Positions 29,981 to 39,117 of a stretch of 40,181 nucleotides of DNA are shown in pieces (position 1 is the first letter of the stretch; each line of letters begins with the position of its first letter). Source of the DNA: Methyloglobulus sp. (lineage in GTDB: Bacteria; Pseudomonadota; Gammaproteobacteria; Methylococcales; Methylomonadaceae); assembly GCA_013141505.1 (NCBI GenBank), contig JABFQX010000011.1, forward strand, positions 67,631 through 107,811, read 5' to 3'. Below the pieces are notes generated by a model. It was not told the origin of the DNA and did no database searches. It saw nothing but the letters and a program-made list of their open reading frames with translations. A program made the position numbers and the translations under genes.

Positions 29981-30934
29981 ATGGATCATTTCAAACCTAT
30001 TGTAGGTGAATCACCCGCGCTTCAGTCTTTACTTCGTAGCGCTAAGATAGCCGCCGCAACGGATGTAACGGTATTGCTAAAAGGAGAAACAGGTACGGGC
30101 AAAGAAGTGCTTGCCAACGCCATCCAGCGATCCAGTCACCGCGCAGACAAGCCATTTATTACCTTGAACTGCGCCGCCTTGCCTGAAACCCTTATTGAAT
30201 CTGAGTTGTTTGGACATCGAAAAGGTTCCTTCACCGGCGCAGCAAGCAATACCGAAGGTCTATTTCGGGCTGCCCACGGTGGCACGTTATTTCTGGATGA
30301 AATTAACTCGTTGTCGGTGTCGATTCAAGCCAAGCTGTTGCGTTTCATTGAGTCTGGTGAATGCCTTGCAGTTGGCGATACCGAACCTTATATTGTTGAC
30401 GTACGCATTATTGCCGCAACAAACTCCGACCTAAGCCAAGACATTGCAAAAGGTACGTTTAGGCGCGATCTGTATTACCGATTGAATGTAGTGCCTTTGG
30501 ATATTCCACCTTTATCAGAACGGCTAGGTGATCTTGATTTGTTAATCAATCACTTCATGAAAGTTTTTGAGCGAGAACTTAATGTGTTGGCGCCTCAGTT
30601 TAGTAAAAATACGTTCAAAGTACTTAAAGGTCATGACTGGCCCGGTAATATACGCGAGTTAAAAAATCTGTGTGAGCGGCTAAGTATTTTATTGCCTGGA
30701 AAAATAATAGAGCCAGAGAACCTTCCATTTGAGATGAATGCCCGTAAACCCAAATTGCAACCTACGGTCGTCCTCACCGCTTCAGGTTTGCAACTGGATG
30801 ATCTGGAAGCCAGTTTAATTCAGCAAGCACTGGACATGACGCGAGGAAATCGCAGCAAGTCCGCAAGATTGCTTGGCTTGACAAGGGATACCTTGCGCTA
30901 TCGCATGGAAAAGCACGGTTTTTTGGAAAGTTGA
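29981..30934 (+). CDS. Short sigma-54-dependent activator without sensory domain
   Basis: 317 residues from ATG 29981, which has AGAGAGG six bases upstream; longer in-frame starts overlap the TauE-like gene and are rejected. The AAA+ domain begins almost at the N-terminus: Walker A GETGTGKE (about 35-42), sigma-54 contact loop GSFTGA (82-87, consensus GAFTGA), Walker B LFLDEI (about 103-108) and R-fingers in FRRDLYYRLNVVPL. A C-terminal Fis-type HTH spans about 275-317 (NRSKSARLLGLTRDTLRYRM). There is no receiver, GAF or PAS domain, so it may be constitutively competent or controlled by a partner, as with PspF. Its target promoters are not visible here. Confidence 0.92.
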   Translation: MDHFKPIVGESPALQSLLRSAKIAAATDVTVLLKGETGTGKEVLANAIQRSSHRADKPFITLNCAALPETLIESELFGHRKGSFTGAASNTEGLFRAAHGGTLFLDEINSLSVSIQAKLLRFIESGECLAVGDTEPYIVDVRIIAATNSDLSQDIAKGTFRRDLYYRLNVVPLDIPPLSERLGDLDLLINHFMKVFERELNVLAPQFSKNTFKVLKGHDWPGNIRELKNLCERLSILLPGKIIEPENLPFEMNARKPKLQPTVVLTASGLQLDDLEASLIQQALDMTRGNRSKSARLLGLTRDTLRYRMEKHGFLES

Positions 30935-31431
30935 AGCCTATCTAGCCTGATATAACCGTCAGGATGCTTGACGTGTTGGCAGGTAATTAGGGTAGATTAT
31001 TCCTGACACATTGGTCGGGCTTGTATTGCTCTAATTGAGTGCCGCACGCAGACTGTTTTGGATATAACTGGGGGGCTGGCGGTATGAGCGATGACTGGCG
31101 GAAAATGGCTAATCTATACTGAATATGTCGAGTAAAGTGTCGACTGCCAACCAGACACCGCATAGCCCGAAAGCCACTAACCAGTAAATATTAAGGGTCA
31201 GGATGGAAAACATTACTGTCACTATGATAGGTTGCAAAATTATTTTAGCCATAGCTAAATACCCCCACGCAAAACTCAGAATCAATGCAGACAATAACAC
31301 ATAAAAATGTGTTCAGGAAAACACGCAAATGGTTACGGCTTTAAAGTTACGAAAAGTACACATATTAATGCTAATGTTAAATGATTTGCCCCAAAGCGAG
31401 CCAGTAAAGATAGAATAAGGTTTAAGGCGTT
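30935..31431. other. 497-base gap with little recognisable content
   Basis: Between the sigma-54 activator and the ABC importer I see only one weak small ORF on the minus strand (31109-31300). No tRNA, long inverted repeat or convincing promoter is visible. The last 40 bases before the importer contain AAGG elements that serve as its ribosome binding site. Confidence 0.4.
31109..31300 (-). CDS. Possible small membrane protein
   Basis: 63 residues, almost entirely hydrophobic, with two likely membrane helices (about residues 3-26 and 28-55) ending in DIFSID. It starts with GTG and has no clear ribosome binding site. It lies in an otherwise empty gap and does not overlap another gene, so it is not a shadow of one. 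The amphipathic-free hydrophobic composition and Trp/Tyr at helix ends look protein-like, but evidence is thin. Confidence 0.4.
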   Translation of the reverse strand: MLLSALILSFAWGYLAMAKIILQPIIVTVMFSILTLNIYWLVAFGLCGVWLAVDTLLDIFSID

Positions 31432-32412
31432 TTGACCAATGTTGATCTTATGAAAATCTGTGGATTATTGCTTTTCCTGTCCGGTTTTACCGCCATCACG
31501 TTCGCAGCAGACAAACCAACGATTCGTATTGGTGTACAGGCATCAGGCACTTTGGCTTGGGAATTGTCGGTTTTGCAAGGTGACGACCAATATAAAAAGC
31601 TGGCTTTTCAATTAGAAACACAAGCAGTTGCCAATTCCGAAGCGGGCAAAATTGCGTTGCAATCCGGTGCGGTTGACATCATTGTTTCTGACTGGGTTTG
31701 GGTGTCACGGCTTCGGGCGACGGGCGCTGATTTTACTTTCTACCCTTATTCAACGATGTCTGGCACGTTGGTCGTACCCGAAAACAGCAAAATTCACGGC
31801 ATTAATGATCTAAAAGGCACGCGCATAGGCATTGCAGGCGGTGAATTGGATAAAAACTGGTTATTGCTACAAGCTTTGGCACAACAGGACAAACTGGATT
31901 TAAATGCCTTGGTTGAAAAAGTCTTCGGTGCGCCGCCGCTTATCAATGAGCAACTAAAGCAAGGCCGGGTAGATGCAATGCTGAATTATTGGCACTTCGG
32001 TGCCAAATTGGAAGCGCAAGGTTATCGTCAGATTATTGACGGTAAAGGCATTTTAAAGGGCTTAGGCATTCAAGAAAACGTACCTTCGCTAGGTTATGTA
32101 TTTAAACAAAGCTGGGCAACAGCACATAAACAGGCGCTTAATGGCTTTCTGCAGGCCAGCAAAAATGCTAAAAAATTACTGTGTAAGTCTGATTCAGCTT
32201 GGAACAAAGTCATTCCCTTAATCCAAGCCGATGATGTCCCGACGCAAACCAAGCTGCGGCAACGCTACTGCGAGGGCAACGTGACTTCTTGGGATAAAGC
32301 AGAATTACAAGCAGCAGAACACATTTATGCGTTGCTGCGATCAGTTGGCAAAAATCAGTTGACTGGAGATTCTGAGCATATCCAGCCTGGTACGTTCTGG
32401 GCGATTGAATAG
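31432..32412 (+). CDS. ABC importer substrate-binding protein (SsuA/NrtA/TauA-like)
   Basis: 326 residues. TTG 31432 is taken as start because AAGG lies five bases upstream; the in-frame ATG at 31450 has no such site. A signal peptide (MKICGLLLFLSGF..., cleaved near TFAAD) directs export. The mature protein has the periplasmic binding fold of the nitrate/sulfonate/taurine group: an SEAGKIALQSGAVDIIVSDW segment and LKGTRIGIAGGELDKNW. The ligand cannot be named from sequence. The permease starts six bases after its stop, forming a complete importer with the ATPase. Confidence 0.88.
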   Translation: MTNVDLMKICGLLLFLSGFTAITFAADKPTIRIGVQASGTLAWELSVLQGDDQYKKLAFQLETQAVANSEAGKIALQSGAVDIIVSDWVWVSRLRATGADFTFYPYSTMSGTLVVPENSKIHGINDLKGTRIGIAGGELDKNWLLLQALAQQDKLDLNALVEKVFGAPPLINEQLKQGRVDAMLNYWHFGAKLEAQGYRQIIDGKGILKGLGIQENVPSLGYVFKQSWATAHKQALNGFLQASKNAKKLLCKSDSAWNKVIPLIQADDVPTQTKLRQRYCEGNVTSWDKAELQAAEHIYALLRSVGKNQLTGDSEHIQPGTFWAIE

Positions 32413-32418
32413 CTTATT

Positions 32419-33171
32419 GTGTTGTTCGGTGGCCTGATCAAAAATCTACCGACGTTGTCTTTGTTGGTGTTCTTGGCGGTATGGCAGGTTTTAGCGGTCT
32501 ATCTTCACAGTAACAACTTGCCCACACCGCAAAATGTTGCCATTGTGTTTTGGCAAGCGTGTGTCACGGGGCAAATACCGTTTCATTTAGGTATTACTTT
32601 GCTGAGGTTAATAGTCAGTTTTAGCATTGCCATGTTGCTCGGATGCGCTATAGGCATAGCGCTCGGACGCAATAAGAAACTTGATGCCTTTTTCGATAAC
32701 TGGCTGGTTATCTTTCTTAATATTCCCGCTTTGGTGACTATCATCCTTTGCTATGTCTGGTTTGGTTTGACTGAATCAGCGGCGATTTTTGCAGTGGTCA
32801 TCAACAAAGTCCCGAATGTCGTGGTCACCATCAGGGAAGGGGTACGCGCTTTGGATCAAGGCTTACTGGAGATGGCGCAGTCATACCGCTTTGGCAAGCG
32901 CAAAACGCTGGTACATGTGGTTTGGCCGCAACTGTTTCCTTATCTGATGGGCGTAACCCGTTCGGGATTGGCGTTGGTCTGGAAAATAATATTGGTTGTT
33001 GAGCTTTTGGGGCGAAGCAATGGCATCGGTTATCAGTTGCACCTGTTTTTTCAGCTTTTTGATGTTGCCAGTATTTTGGCGTACACCATTGCTTTCGTGG
33101 CGGTCATCCAATTGCTCGAAATAGCGGTGTTGAAGCCTTTGGAAAAAAGAGCCCAGCATTGGCGGCGTTGA
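32419..33171 (+). CDS. ABC importer permease
   Basis: 250 residues with about six membrane helices, BPD_transp_1 family (SsuC/TauC/NrtB-like). The ATPase-contact EAA loop is visible in EMAQSYRFGKRKTLVHVVWP with the conserved G and P positions. The start is GTG 32419 with no ribosome binding site; the gene begins six bases after the binding protein, so translational coupling is likely. It is followed by the ATPase gene seven bases later. Two copies should form the membrane channel. Confidence 0.9.
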   Translation: MLFGGLIKNLPTLSLLVFLAVWQVLAVYLHSNNLPTPQNVAIVFWQACVTGQIPFHLGITLLRLIVSFSIAMLLGCAIGIALGRNKKLDAFFDNWLVIFLNIPALVTIILCYVWFGLTESAAIFAVVINKVPNVVVTIREGVRALDQGLLEMAQSYRFGKRKTLVHVVWPQLFPYLMGVTRSGLALVWKIILVVELLGRSNGIGYQLHLFFQLFDVASILAYTIAFVAVIQLLEIAVLKPLEKRAQHWRR

Positions 33172-33178
33172 CTTAGCG

Positions 33179-33904
33179 ATGATTAATATCAATATTAAAA
33201 GAAAATTGTATCTCGCCAAGAATCGAGCAGGGCAACATTTAGCCATAGCTGATTTTAATTTAACGCTTCATTCTGAAGAATTTGTCTGCTTGGTCGGCCC
33301 GTCCGGTTGTGGCAAGACAACTTTATTGAATATTATTGCCGACCTTGACTCCGATTTTGAAGGTAGCATTGACTTTAAGCAGCGGCAAAACACACCTAAT
33401 ATCGGCTACATCTTCCAAAACCCGCGCTTATTGCCTTGGCGGACAGTTAGGCAAAATATTGAACTGGCAATCGACGGCAAAGCATCGTCTGATAATATTG
33501 ACAGCCTCTTAGAGACCATGCAGCTTAGCCAGTTTCAGCATGTCTATCCTGAAAGGTTGTCGTTGGGGATGAGCCGACGGGTGGCGATCATCAGGGCTTT
33601 TGCAATTAACCCTGACCTTCTTTTGATGGATGAGCCTTTTGTATCTCTGGATGCGGCAACGGCAAGGCAGGTTAAAAATAGTTTGCTCGCATTGTGGTCA
33701 CAACGCCCACATACGGTATTGTTTGTCACCCATGATTTGCGCGAGGCGATTACGCTTGCCGACCGTATTGTAATCCTGACCGCAGCGCCAATGAAGATCA
33801 TGAGCGAAATTGCGGTGACAATTCCAAGAACTGACCGAGATAATGAGCAAATCATCGAGACATTCAGGCAGCAAGTTTTGCTTAATTACCCTGAGTTGAA
33901 GTAA
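33179..33904 (+). CDS. ABC importer ATPase with atypical signature motif
   Basis: 241 residues, SsuB/TauB/NrtD-like. Walker A GPSGCGKTT (about 41-49), Q-loop YIFQNPRLLPW, Walker B LLLMDEPFVSLD, and switch His in LFVTHDLREA. The signature motif reads LSLGMSRRV where LSGGMxQRV is usual, so the second signature residue pair has Leu in place of the first Gly. This position contacts ATP in the dimer, so activity may be reduced, but variants are tolerated in some importers. It is the last gene of the importer operon. Confidence 0.9.
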   Translation: MININIKRKLYLAKNRAGQHLAIADFNLTLHSEEFVCLVGPSGCGKTTLLNIIADLDSDFEGSIDFKQRQNTPNIGYIFQNPRLLPWRTVRQNIELAIDGKASSDNIDSLLETMQLSQFQHVYPERLSLGMSRRVAIIRAFAINPDLLLMDEPFVSLDAATARQVKNSLLALWSQRPHTVLFVTHDLREAITLADRIVILTAAPMKIMSEIAVTIPRTDRDNEQIIETFRQQVLLNYPELK

Positions 33905-34034
33905 TGCCAAGACCTTTTTATTGGCTTTGATACCTTTGTGACTATTATAGGCTTTTGCGGTTTATTAAATTCCCCAATGTAGAGCATGATAGACACGGTA
34001 AAATAAACTGTTAAACTGGATTTCAGTCAATATT

Positions 34035-34168
34035 TAAGAAACCTCTGATTAAGTCCTTCGACAGGCTCAGGACGAACGGTAAGGTTGTTGATTCCGTTCG
34101 TGGTGAGCTTGTCGAAACGTTTGTACCCTGAGGGTATGAACGCAATCAACTTGTTCAGGGGTTCCTTA
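34035..34168. repeat. Nested inverted-repeat element (MITE/BIME-like)
   Basis: Outer arms of 19 bases, 34035-34053 and 34150-34168, are reverse complements with a few mismatches. Inside them a second inverted repeat of 23 bases pairs 34057-34079 with 34094-34116 (TTCGACAGGCTCA... with ...TGAGCTTGTCGAA). The element fills most of the 319-base gap between the ABC ATPase and trpS. The inner pair resembles a widespread repeat seen in several proteobacterial genomes (from memory). It differs from the 4.6/26-kb family. No coding sequence is seen in it. Confidence 0.8.
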
Positions 34169-34223
34169 ATATAAGAGTTGACTGGCTTTTAAATAATAAA
34201 AACAAGTTATCAAAGATTAACCC

Positions 34224-35237
34224 ATGACTAAAGCTATCGTATTAACCGGCATTACCACCACTGGAACACCTCATTTAGGTAATTATGTCGGCGCAATCAG
34301 ACCCGCTATTGCCGCCAGTAAAGACCAAAACGTAAAGCCCTTTTATTTTCTGGCCGATTACCACGCCTTAATAAAATGTCAGGAACCTGAACGGGTACGG
34401 CGATCTAGCCTTGAAATTGCCGCAACTTGGCTGGCTTTAGGGCTTGAAACCTCCAACGCGGTTTTTTATCGGCAATCCGATGTTCCGGAAATTCTTGAAC
34501 TAACCTGGATGTTGACTTGTGCCACAGCCAAGGGCTTGATGAATCGCGCCCATGCTTACAAAGCCGCTGTTGCCGAGAACGAGCAAGGTGGTGAGCATGA
34601 TCCTGATAAGGGCATTACCATGGGGTTATTCGGCTATCCAATTCTGATGGCTGCTGATATTTTGATGTTCAATGCCAATAAAGTGCCAGTCGGTCGCGAT
34701 CAGGTTCAGCATATTGAAATGGCGAGGGATATTGCCGGGCGGTTTAATCATATTTATGGCGAACATTTCACCCTTCCTGAAGCGGTGATTGATGAGAATG
34801 GCGCGACGCTATCTGGGCTTGATGGTCGTAAAATGAGTAAAAGTTACAACAATACCATTCCTTTATTCGAGCCTGAGAACAGGCTGAAAAAACTGATTAA
34901 CAAAATCAAGACCAATTCCCTTGAGCCTGGCGAGCCAAAACAGACTGACGGTTGTACTTTGTTCAGTATTTATCAATCTTTTGCCACGGCCGCAGAAGTT
35001 GAAGAAATCCGCCAACGCTATGTTGAAGGTATCGGTTGGGGGGAAATGAAACGGATATTGTTTGAGCATATTAACGAGCAGATTGCCCCAGCACGTGAGC
35101 GTTATAACGAACTGCTGGAAAAGCCTGACCATATAGAGGAGCAATTGCAGGAAGGTGCAAAAAAAGCGCGGGCAATCAGTGTGCCTTTTATCACGGAGCT
35201 TCGTAAAGCCGTTGGAATTTCAAGGATTTCATCGTGA
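34224..35237 (+). CDS. trpS: Tryptophanyl-tRNA synthetase
   Basis: 337 residues, class I synthetase that charges tRNA-Trp. The HIGH-type motif appears as TPHLGNYVG (about 15-23) and KMSKS at 203-207, and the tryptophan-pocket region has [13 protein letters not shown]. Length matches bacterial TrpS. The stop overlaps the next gene's GTG by four bases (GTGA). No T-box or trp attenuator is apparent upstream, only the repeat element. Confidence 0.97.
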   Translation: MTKAIVLTGITTTGTPHLGNYVGAIRPAIAASKDQNVKPFYFLADYHALIKCQEPERVRRSSLEIAATWLALGLETSNAVFYRQSDVPEILELTWMLTCATAKGLMNRAHAYKAAVAENEQGGEHDPDKGITMGLFGYPILMAADILMFNANKVPVGRDQVQHIEMARDIAGRFNHIYGEHFTLPEAVIDENGATLSGLDGRKMSKSYNNTIPLFEPENRLKKLINKIKTNSLEPGEPKQTDGCTLFSIYQSFATAAEVEEIRQRYVEGIGWGEMKRILFEHINEQIAPARERYNELLEKPDHIEEQLQEGAKKARAISVPFITELRKAVGISRISS

Positions 35238-35965
35238 ATATCTATACAAAAGTTAAATTCAGTGATTGGTTGCGTAAAACTTTATTGTTTATTCGCCGTG
35301 ATCCCATGGTTTGGATTGGTTATACCTTGTTTGTCGCCGTAGTATTGGTTATTAGCAGAATCTCGTTTGCTGTGGGTATATTTGCGGCGGTAGCGTCTTT
35401 GTTTGTGGGGGTTGGTGTGGCAAAATATGCTGACCTTAAATATGCTGAAACCGAGTCATCTGTCGGCTTAATGTGGGCAATCAAAAAAAGCCTGCCATTG
35501 GCGATTATCATGGGCGGCATTGTGACTGCTTGCTGGTTTATTTTTTCTGCCCTTGCCAATATCCTTAACGGGCAGTTTGCCGAAATCGCCAATTTTTTCT
35601 TTGACTGGCAATTCACCGATAAAAATCTGCACCGTGCAGAAGCCCGTGAATTGGCAATCTGGTTATACGGATATGCCAATATAACCCTGATTTTTGTCTT
35701 GCTGATGGTGACTACATTCGCCAGTTGGTACAGTTACCCCTTGATGTTGTTTAAAGATTACTCATGGAGCCAGGCCAAAGACGCAGGTAATGAGCAAATC
35801 ACCAACCACAAGGAGGCATTGTACAAAACCTTGGCATTCCTCATTTTTGAAGCCATTTTGTGTACTGAAATCACGCCTTTTTTAACGCCGGTTTTGTATG
35901 TGCTGACTTCAGTATTTATGTTTGTCACTTATAAAAGTATTTTTGAAAAGCCTGAAGCGAGTTGA
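35234..35965 (+). CDS. Membrane protein of unknown function, coupled to trpS
   Basis: 243 residues starting at GTG 35234, which overlaps the trpS stop. About five to six membrane helices follow an N-terminal amphipathic segment ([20 protein letters not shown]) of a type seen in BPSS1780-like membrane proteins; that resemblance is loose. A soluble loop of about 35 residues separates the third and fourth helices. No enzymatic motif is seen. Coupling suggests expression with trpS, but no functional link is known. Confidence 0.75.
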   Translation: MNIYTKVKFSDWLRKTLLFIRRDPMVWIGYTLFVAVVLVISRISFAVGIFAAVASLFVGVGVAKYADLKYAETESSVGLMWAIKKSLPLAIIMGGIVTACWFIFSALANILNGQFAEIANFFFDWQFTDKNLHRAEARELAIWLYGYANITLIFVLLMVTTFASWYSYPLMLFKDYSWSQAKDAGNEQITNHKEALYKTLAFLIFEAILCTEITPFLTPVLYVLTSVFMFVTYKSIFEKPEAS

Positions 35966-35974
35966 TGTTGGTGG

Positions 35975-36538
35975 CTACACAGGAAACAATTTTGACAAGG
36001 CGCTAAAGTTTTCTTTGGGTAGCTTGATTTTCAATCGAATCTGCTCGGCAAAGACCTGTTCGATAATGTCGCCCTCAAATTTTTTCAATTGATACTCAAA
36101 GTTGGGTAATTGCTTGTAGTCCAAAGTCAGGTGGCTCACCACAAACTCCACGTAGGGGTAAAACTGCACCATTTCAAGCACTTGTTTGGCGGTGTTGCCA
36201 TAAGCGCGGGTCAAGCCTCCTGCACCCAATTTTATGCCGCCAAAATATCGGATAACGGCCAGTAATACATTAATCAATTCCTTGCCTTCCAAATGTTGAA
36301 AAATAGGCTTCCCGGCCGTTCCGCTAGGTTCGCCGGCATCATTAAAGCGACTGATAAAGCCGTTGTCAGTTTTAATCCGGTAAGCGAACGTAATGTGGCT
36401 GGCATTGGGGTGATCCAAATGCAATTGCCGTAGTGTTTGGTTCACTTCGGATTCATTCGAACAGGGCGTTAAAACGCCAATAAATCGGGATTTTTTTATT
36501 AACTCCTCAATGGAATAGGGTGATCGGATACATTGCAT
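35975..36538 (-). CDS. yigZ: IMPACT/YigZ-family protein
   Basis: 187 residues from ATG 36538, the first start after the upstream gene's stop; a longer ORF reaching 36724 overlaps that gene and its extension looks non-homologous. The N-terminal UPF0029/IMPACT domain has KKSRFIGVLTPC, HITFAYRI, FNDAGEPSGTAGKPIF and RYFGGIKLGAGGLTRAYG, the family hallmark. The C-terminal part matches the YigZ second domain. Some members modulate translation, but the bacterial role is not established. It is convergent with the trpS-linked membrane gene, with stops nine bases apart. Confidence 0.93.
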   Translation of the reverse strand: MQCIRSPYSIEELIKKSRFIGVLTPCSNESEVNQTLRQLHLDHPNASHITFAYRIKTDNGFISRFNDAGEPSGTAGKPIFQHLEGKELINVLLAVIRYFGGIKLGAGGLTRAYGNTAKQVLEMVQFYPYVEFVVSHLTLDYKQLPNFEYQLKKFEGDIIEQVFAEQIRLKIKLPKENFSALSKLFPV

Positions 36539-36591
36539 AAAAGCATCTTTAAATGTGTCGCGATAACAAATTAAAGGTTTTAGAGGCGGGT

Positions 36592-37089
36592 TTAAATCAA
36601 TTGCCCAATCGCAAAAGCGGCCAAAAACGTAGCAATGAAATAAAACAAAGTTAGCACCAGACTGGCGGGAACATTGATAAGCAAAGTATTTTTGATGACA
36701 TAAGTCACTATAGCGTAATACCAAGCCAACAACAAAGCGAACGCATAATAACTATACATATCTTCACTCACCGTTAGCCACACCATAACAGGCACACCAA
36801 AAATCGAGATCAGATTGGCGCTGAAAATAAATGCGGTAGTAATTTGTATATAAGCGTATAAAGTCTTGTTTAAATACAACATGACTGCCAGAAAAAGCAG
36901 CATAAAAATAATTTGCAGGCTGATTTCATAAAACGCTTCAAAAGGATCGTCAATCATGTTGGCTTGCAACAAATAGCCCACCACAAAATAAATGAACAGG
37001 CTTTTTTTGAACAGGCCGACCGACCTCGGCAGCTCTAAAGGGTCATTGTTCAGCCAGCAAAGGGCAAAGTACTCTCTCAAGTTATCCAT
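36592..37089 (-). CDS. Small multi-spanning membrane protein of unknown function
   Basis: 165 residues with about four to five membrane helices after a short N-terminal cytoplasmic segment (LREYFALCWLNNDPLELPRS). That opening and the overall arrangement are reminiscent of YIP1-like or similar small inner-membrane proteins, but I cannot assign a family. It lies 52 bases downstream of the dynamin-like GTPase gene on the same strand and before yigZ, so the three may share a transcript. Confidence 0.72.
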   Translation of the reverse strand: MDNLREYFALCWLNNDPLELPRSVGLFKKSLFIYFVVGYLLQANMIDDPFEAFYEISLQIIFMLLFLAVMLYLNKTLYAYIQITTAFIFSANLISIFGVPVMVWLTVSEDMYSYYAFALLLAWYYAIVTYVIKNTLLINVPASLVLTLFYFIATFLAAFAIGQLI

Positions 37090-37140
37090 AGTGGCTCATC
37101 TGGACATTGGATCGGGAGTGCATAAGTTAAGTTGACCTAA

Positions 37141-38517
37141 CTAATCCGGCGAATTTGAACCGCGCCCATTGTAGGTGCTGAAACTGTCGTTCAGTGCTTG
37201 CACTAAACCTTTCGCTTTATCAGACAGTTGTGCCAGCCTTGCTTTAGTTTTCTTATTCCAGCCCGCAGGCTCAGAGAAATTAAATAACATGCGCGAAAAA
37301 GTCAGGTTCGACTCAAACAGTTCGCCGAGGTTTTCCAGTAAATTCAGTTCTTTCTGCCGCAAGTTGAGTCGATTAATAATGTATTTGGCTTGCAGTTTGC
37401 CCATAATCAAATGCAAGGGCAGCATAATGGCAATAATGGTTAAAATCGCAAGAGGCCCAATGACCGGATCAATCAGCAAGTCGATGATGCCAATTTGAAT
37501 TTCTGCAAACACGAAAAGCGCGGCAATTGAACCTAAAATCATAAGGCTTGACATATTCACCCTTTCTTTCCATAGCTCAATACCGTTTTTAACTTCAGCA
37601 ACAACGACATGTTCAATGTCATGGATATTTTTTTCCAAGGCATTTAAGATTCGGTATGACCGGTCATGATCAACATTAGCCATGCGTTGATCAATCTCGG
37701 CAAACTGGGGTGGATTTTGGCTGTTGGTGCTGTGTTCTTGATTAGGTAAAAGGATAAATTGTCCGGTATTAAGACCTATGTCCGCTAATCGACGTTGCCA
37801 TGATGAGATAATTTCACTGCTTTTAGTTGGATAAAACGTCGCCGCCGGCGCATCAATCAGATAAATAAACTTGTTAGTGTCTTGATAAATCAAGATTTGC
37901 TCGATCAGCTCGCTGGTCAGAGAGCTGCTTGATTCAAAAACATCGCAGAACACCAATGCCACATCCGAATTTTCGAGGAGATGGGTCGTCAGCATCGACA
38001 TAACAGGAGAAGCCGAGGTCGCATTCACGTTTGGCGCATCAATGAATAATTTACCTTTTAAACGCTCACTGTTGACAGTTTTTAATTCCAGATAGGAATT
38101 GATCCGGCGGCCTTCGCCTTCTTGTAAATGCTCGATTTTTTCACTGACCTGGTAAAACGGGTAGCGGTGGTCAACATCCAGCGCGGTTCCAGGCAATGTC
38201 GTCGGAGTGGTTTGGTTGTTGTAAGAAAGTACCGTAAATTTATGGCTGGAAGCCTGAATGCCAGAAAGTAATTGGTCTGTACCTAAATAACTGTTGATAA
38301 ACCGCGATTTGGCCGTTGAATTGCCGCCAATCAAGCTGACGATAGGCCACCAGGAATGTTTGTTGGCGGTGGTGGCTTCATTTTCAATCAGACCCAGATC
38401 AAATTCAACTTGATCAAGTTCATGGAACACTTTTGCAGCATCAAGTAATACCGGGTTGTCATTGGCAAATTGTTTTTCCAAGTTAAGCAGGTACTTGCTT
38501 ACTGTTTTTTCAGCCAT
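37141..38517 (-). CDS. Dynamin-like membrane GTPase, P-loop variant
   Basis: 458 residues from ATG 38517, chosen because GAGG lies about eight bases upstream and similarity starts at once; an in-frame ATG at 38574 has no such site. Near residues 60-71 the sequence WPIVSLIGGNSTAKSRF is a P-loop with Ala in place of Gly in GKS. FIDAPN (about 158-163) stands where G3 DxxG lies in dynamin-like proteins. No canonical NKxD G4 is seen. Two membrane segments (about 323-345 and 352-373) are followed by a helical C-terminal tail. The layout resembles bacterial dynamin-like or YcjX/DUF697-type GTPases. Nucleotide binding is likely, function unknown. Confidence 0.72.
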   Translation of the reverse strand: MAEKTVSKYLLNLEKQFANDNPVLLDAAKVFHELDQVEFDLGLIENEATTANKHSWWPIVSLIGGNSTAKSRFINSYLGTDQLLSGIQASSHKFTVLSYNNQTTPTTLPGTALDVDHRYPFYQVSEKIEHLQEGEGRRINSYLELKTVNSERLKGKLFIDAPNVNATSASPVMSMLTTHLLENSDVALVFCDVFESSSSLTSELIEQILIYQDTNKFIYLIDAPAATFYPTKSSEIISSWQRRLADIGLNTGQFILLPNQEHSTNSQNPPQFAEIDQRMANVDHDRSYRILNALEKNIHDIEHVVVAEVKNGIELWKERVNMSSLMILGSIAALFVFAEIQIGIIDLLIDPVIGPLAILTIIAIMLPLHLIMGKLQAKYIINRLNLRQKELNLLENLGELFESNLTFSRMLFNFSEPAGWNKKTKARLAQLSDKAKGLVQALNDSFSTYNGRGSNSPD

Positions 38518-38700
38518 CAGGTTGACCTCATTTTGTTGAGTTTTATAGGTATGAAGCAAGCCCAAAGTATACACCCAGAAGGGTTGAATAAAAAAATCAT
38601 GAAAACAATTAGTGGTTTTTAACTATTTTTGGCGCATCTGTAACTTTGAACTAATATTTTCTTGAATGGCAAAATTATGGCTGCACATTCATAATGCACA

Positions 38701-39117
38701 ATGACAAAAACAGGAAGCAAAATTTTGAATATTCGCAGTAGTGCCGCATGGCTAGTCAGTACACTCGTTATTGCCTTGTTACAAAGCTGTGCGGCTTTAT
38801 CAATAAACCGTTACGGGCCAGACAAGCAAACCAGAGACGATTTTGAACACCGCGTAGAAGCCGCCTTCAGGTTGGAAAATAGAATGACCAGCGAAGTGAT
38901 GGTGCTTCAGGAAGACCAAGAGACCGGCAGCAATCAGGAAGCCATCTCCCAAGCGGAGCAGGTCATGCAGAAAAATTGCCGCTATCTTAATGAATATGCA
39001 TCCCGTGACATCGACGGCTTAAGCAAAAGCCTGCTGCTGCTCAAGCACGTTGAAAATTCCGTTGTCGATTGCGAAAAAGCCGCCCGGCAACTTGAGGTTT
39101 TTTTAAAAAAACCTTAG
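38701..39117 (+). CDS. Small lipoprotein of unknown function
   Basis: About 130-138 residues. A lipoprotein signal ends in LVIALLQSC with the lipidated Cys. The mature part is short, charged and helical (RVEAAFRLENRMTSEVM, EQVMQKNCRYLNEYASRD) and has two more Cys that could form a disulfide. ATG 38701 has no ribosome binding site; in-frame TTG 38725, with AGGAAG eight bases upstream and the cleaner signal peptide MNIRSSAAWLVSTLV, may be the real start. Divergent from the GTPase gene across a 180-base gap. No family recognised. Confidence 0.75.
   Translation: MTKTGSKILNIRSSAAWLVSTLVIALLQSCAALSINRYGPDKQTRDDFEHRVEAAFRLENRMTSEVMVLQEDQETGSNQEAISQAEQVMQKNCRYLNEYASRDIDGLSKSLLLLKHVENSVVDCEKAARQLEVFLKKP

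Noticed and set aside
31084-31122. 12-codon ORF starting MSDDWRKMANLY
   Set aside because: It follows a G-rich stretch, but is too short and isolated to support as a peptide gene.
36539-36724. N-terminal extension of the YigZ ORF
   Set aside because: It runs into the upstream membrane-protein gene and matches nothing in the family, which begins at about residue 63 of that ORF.
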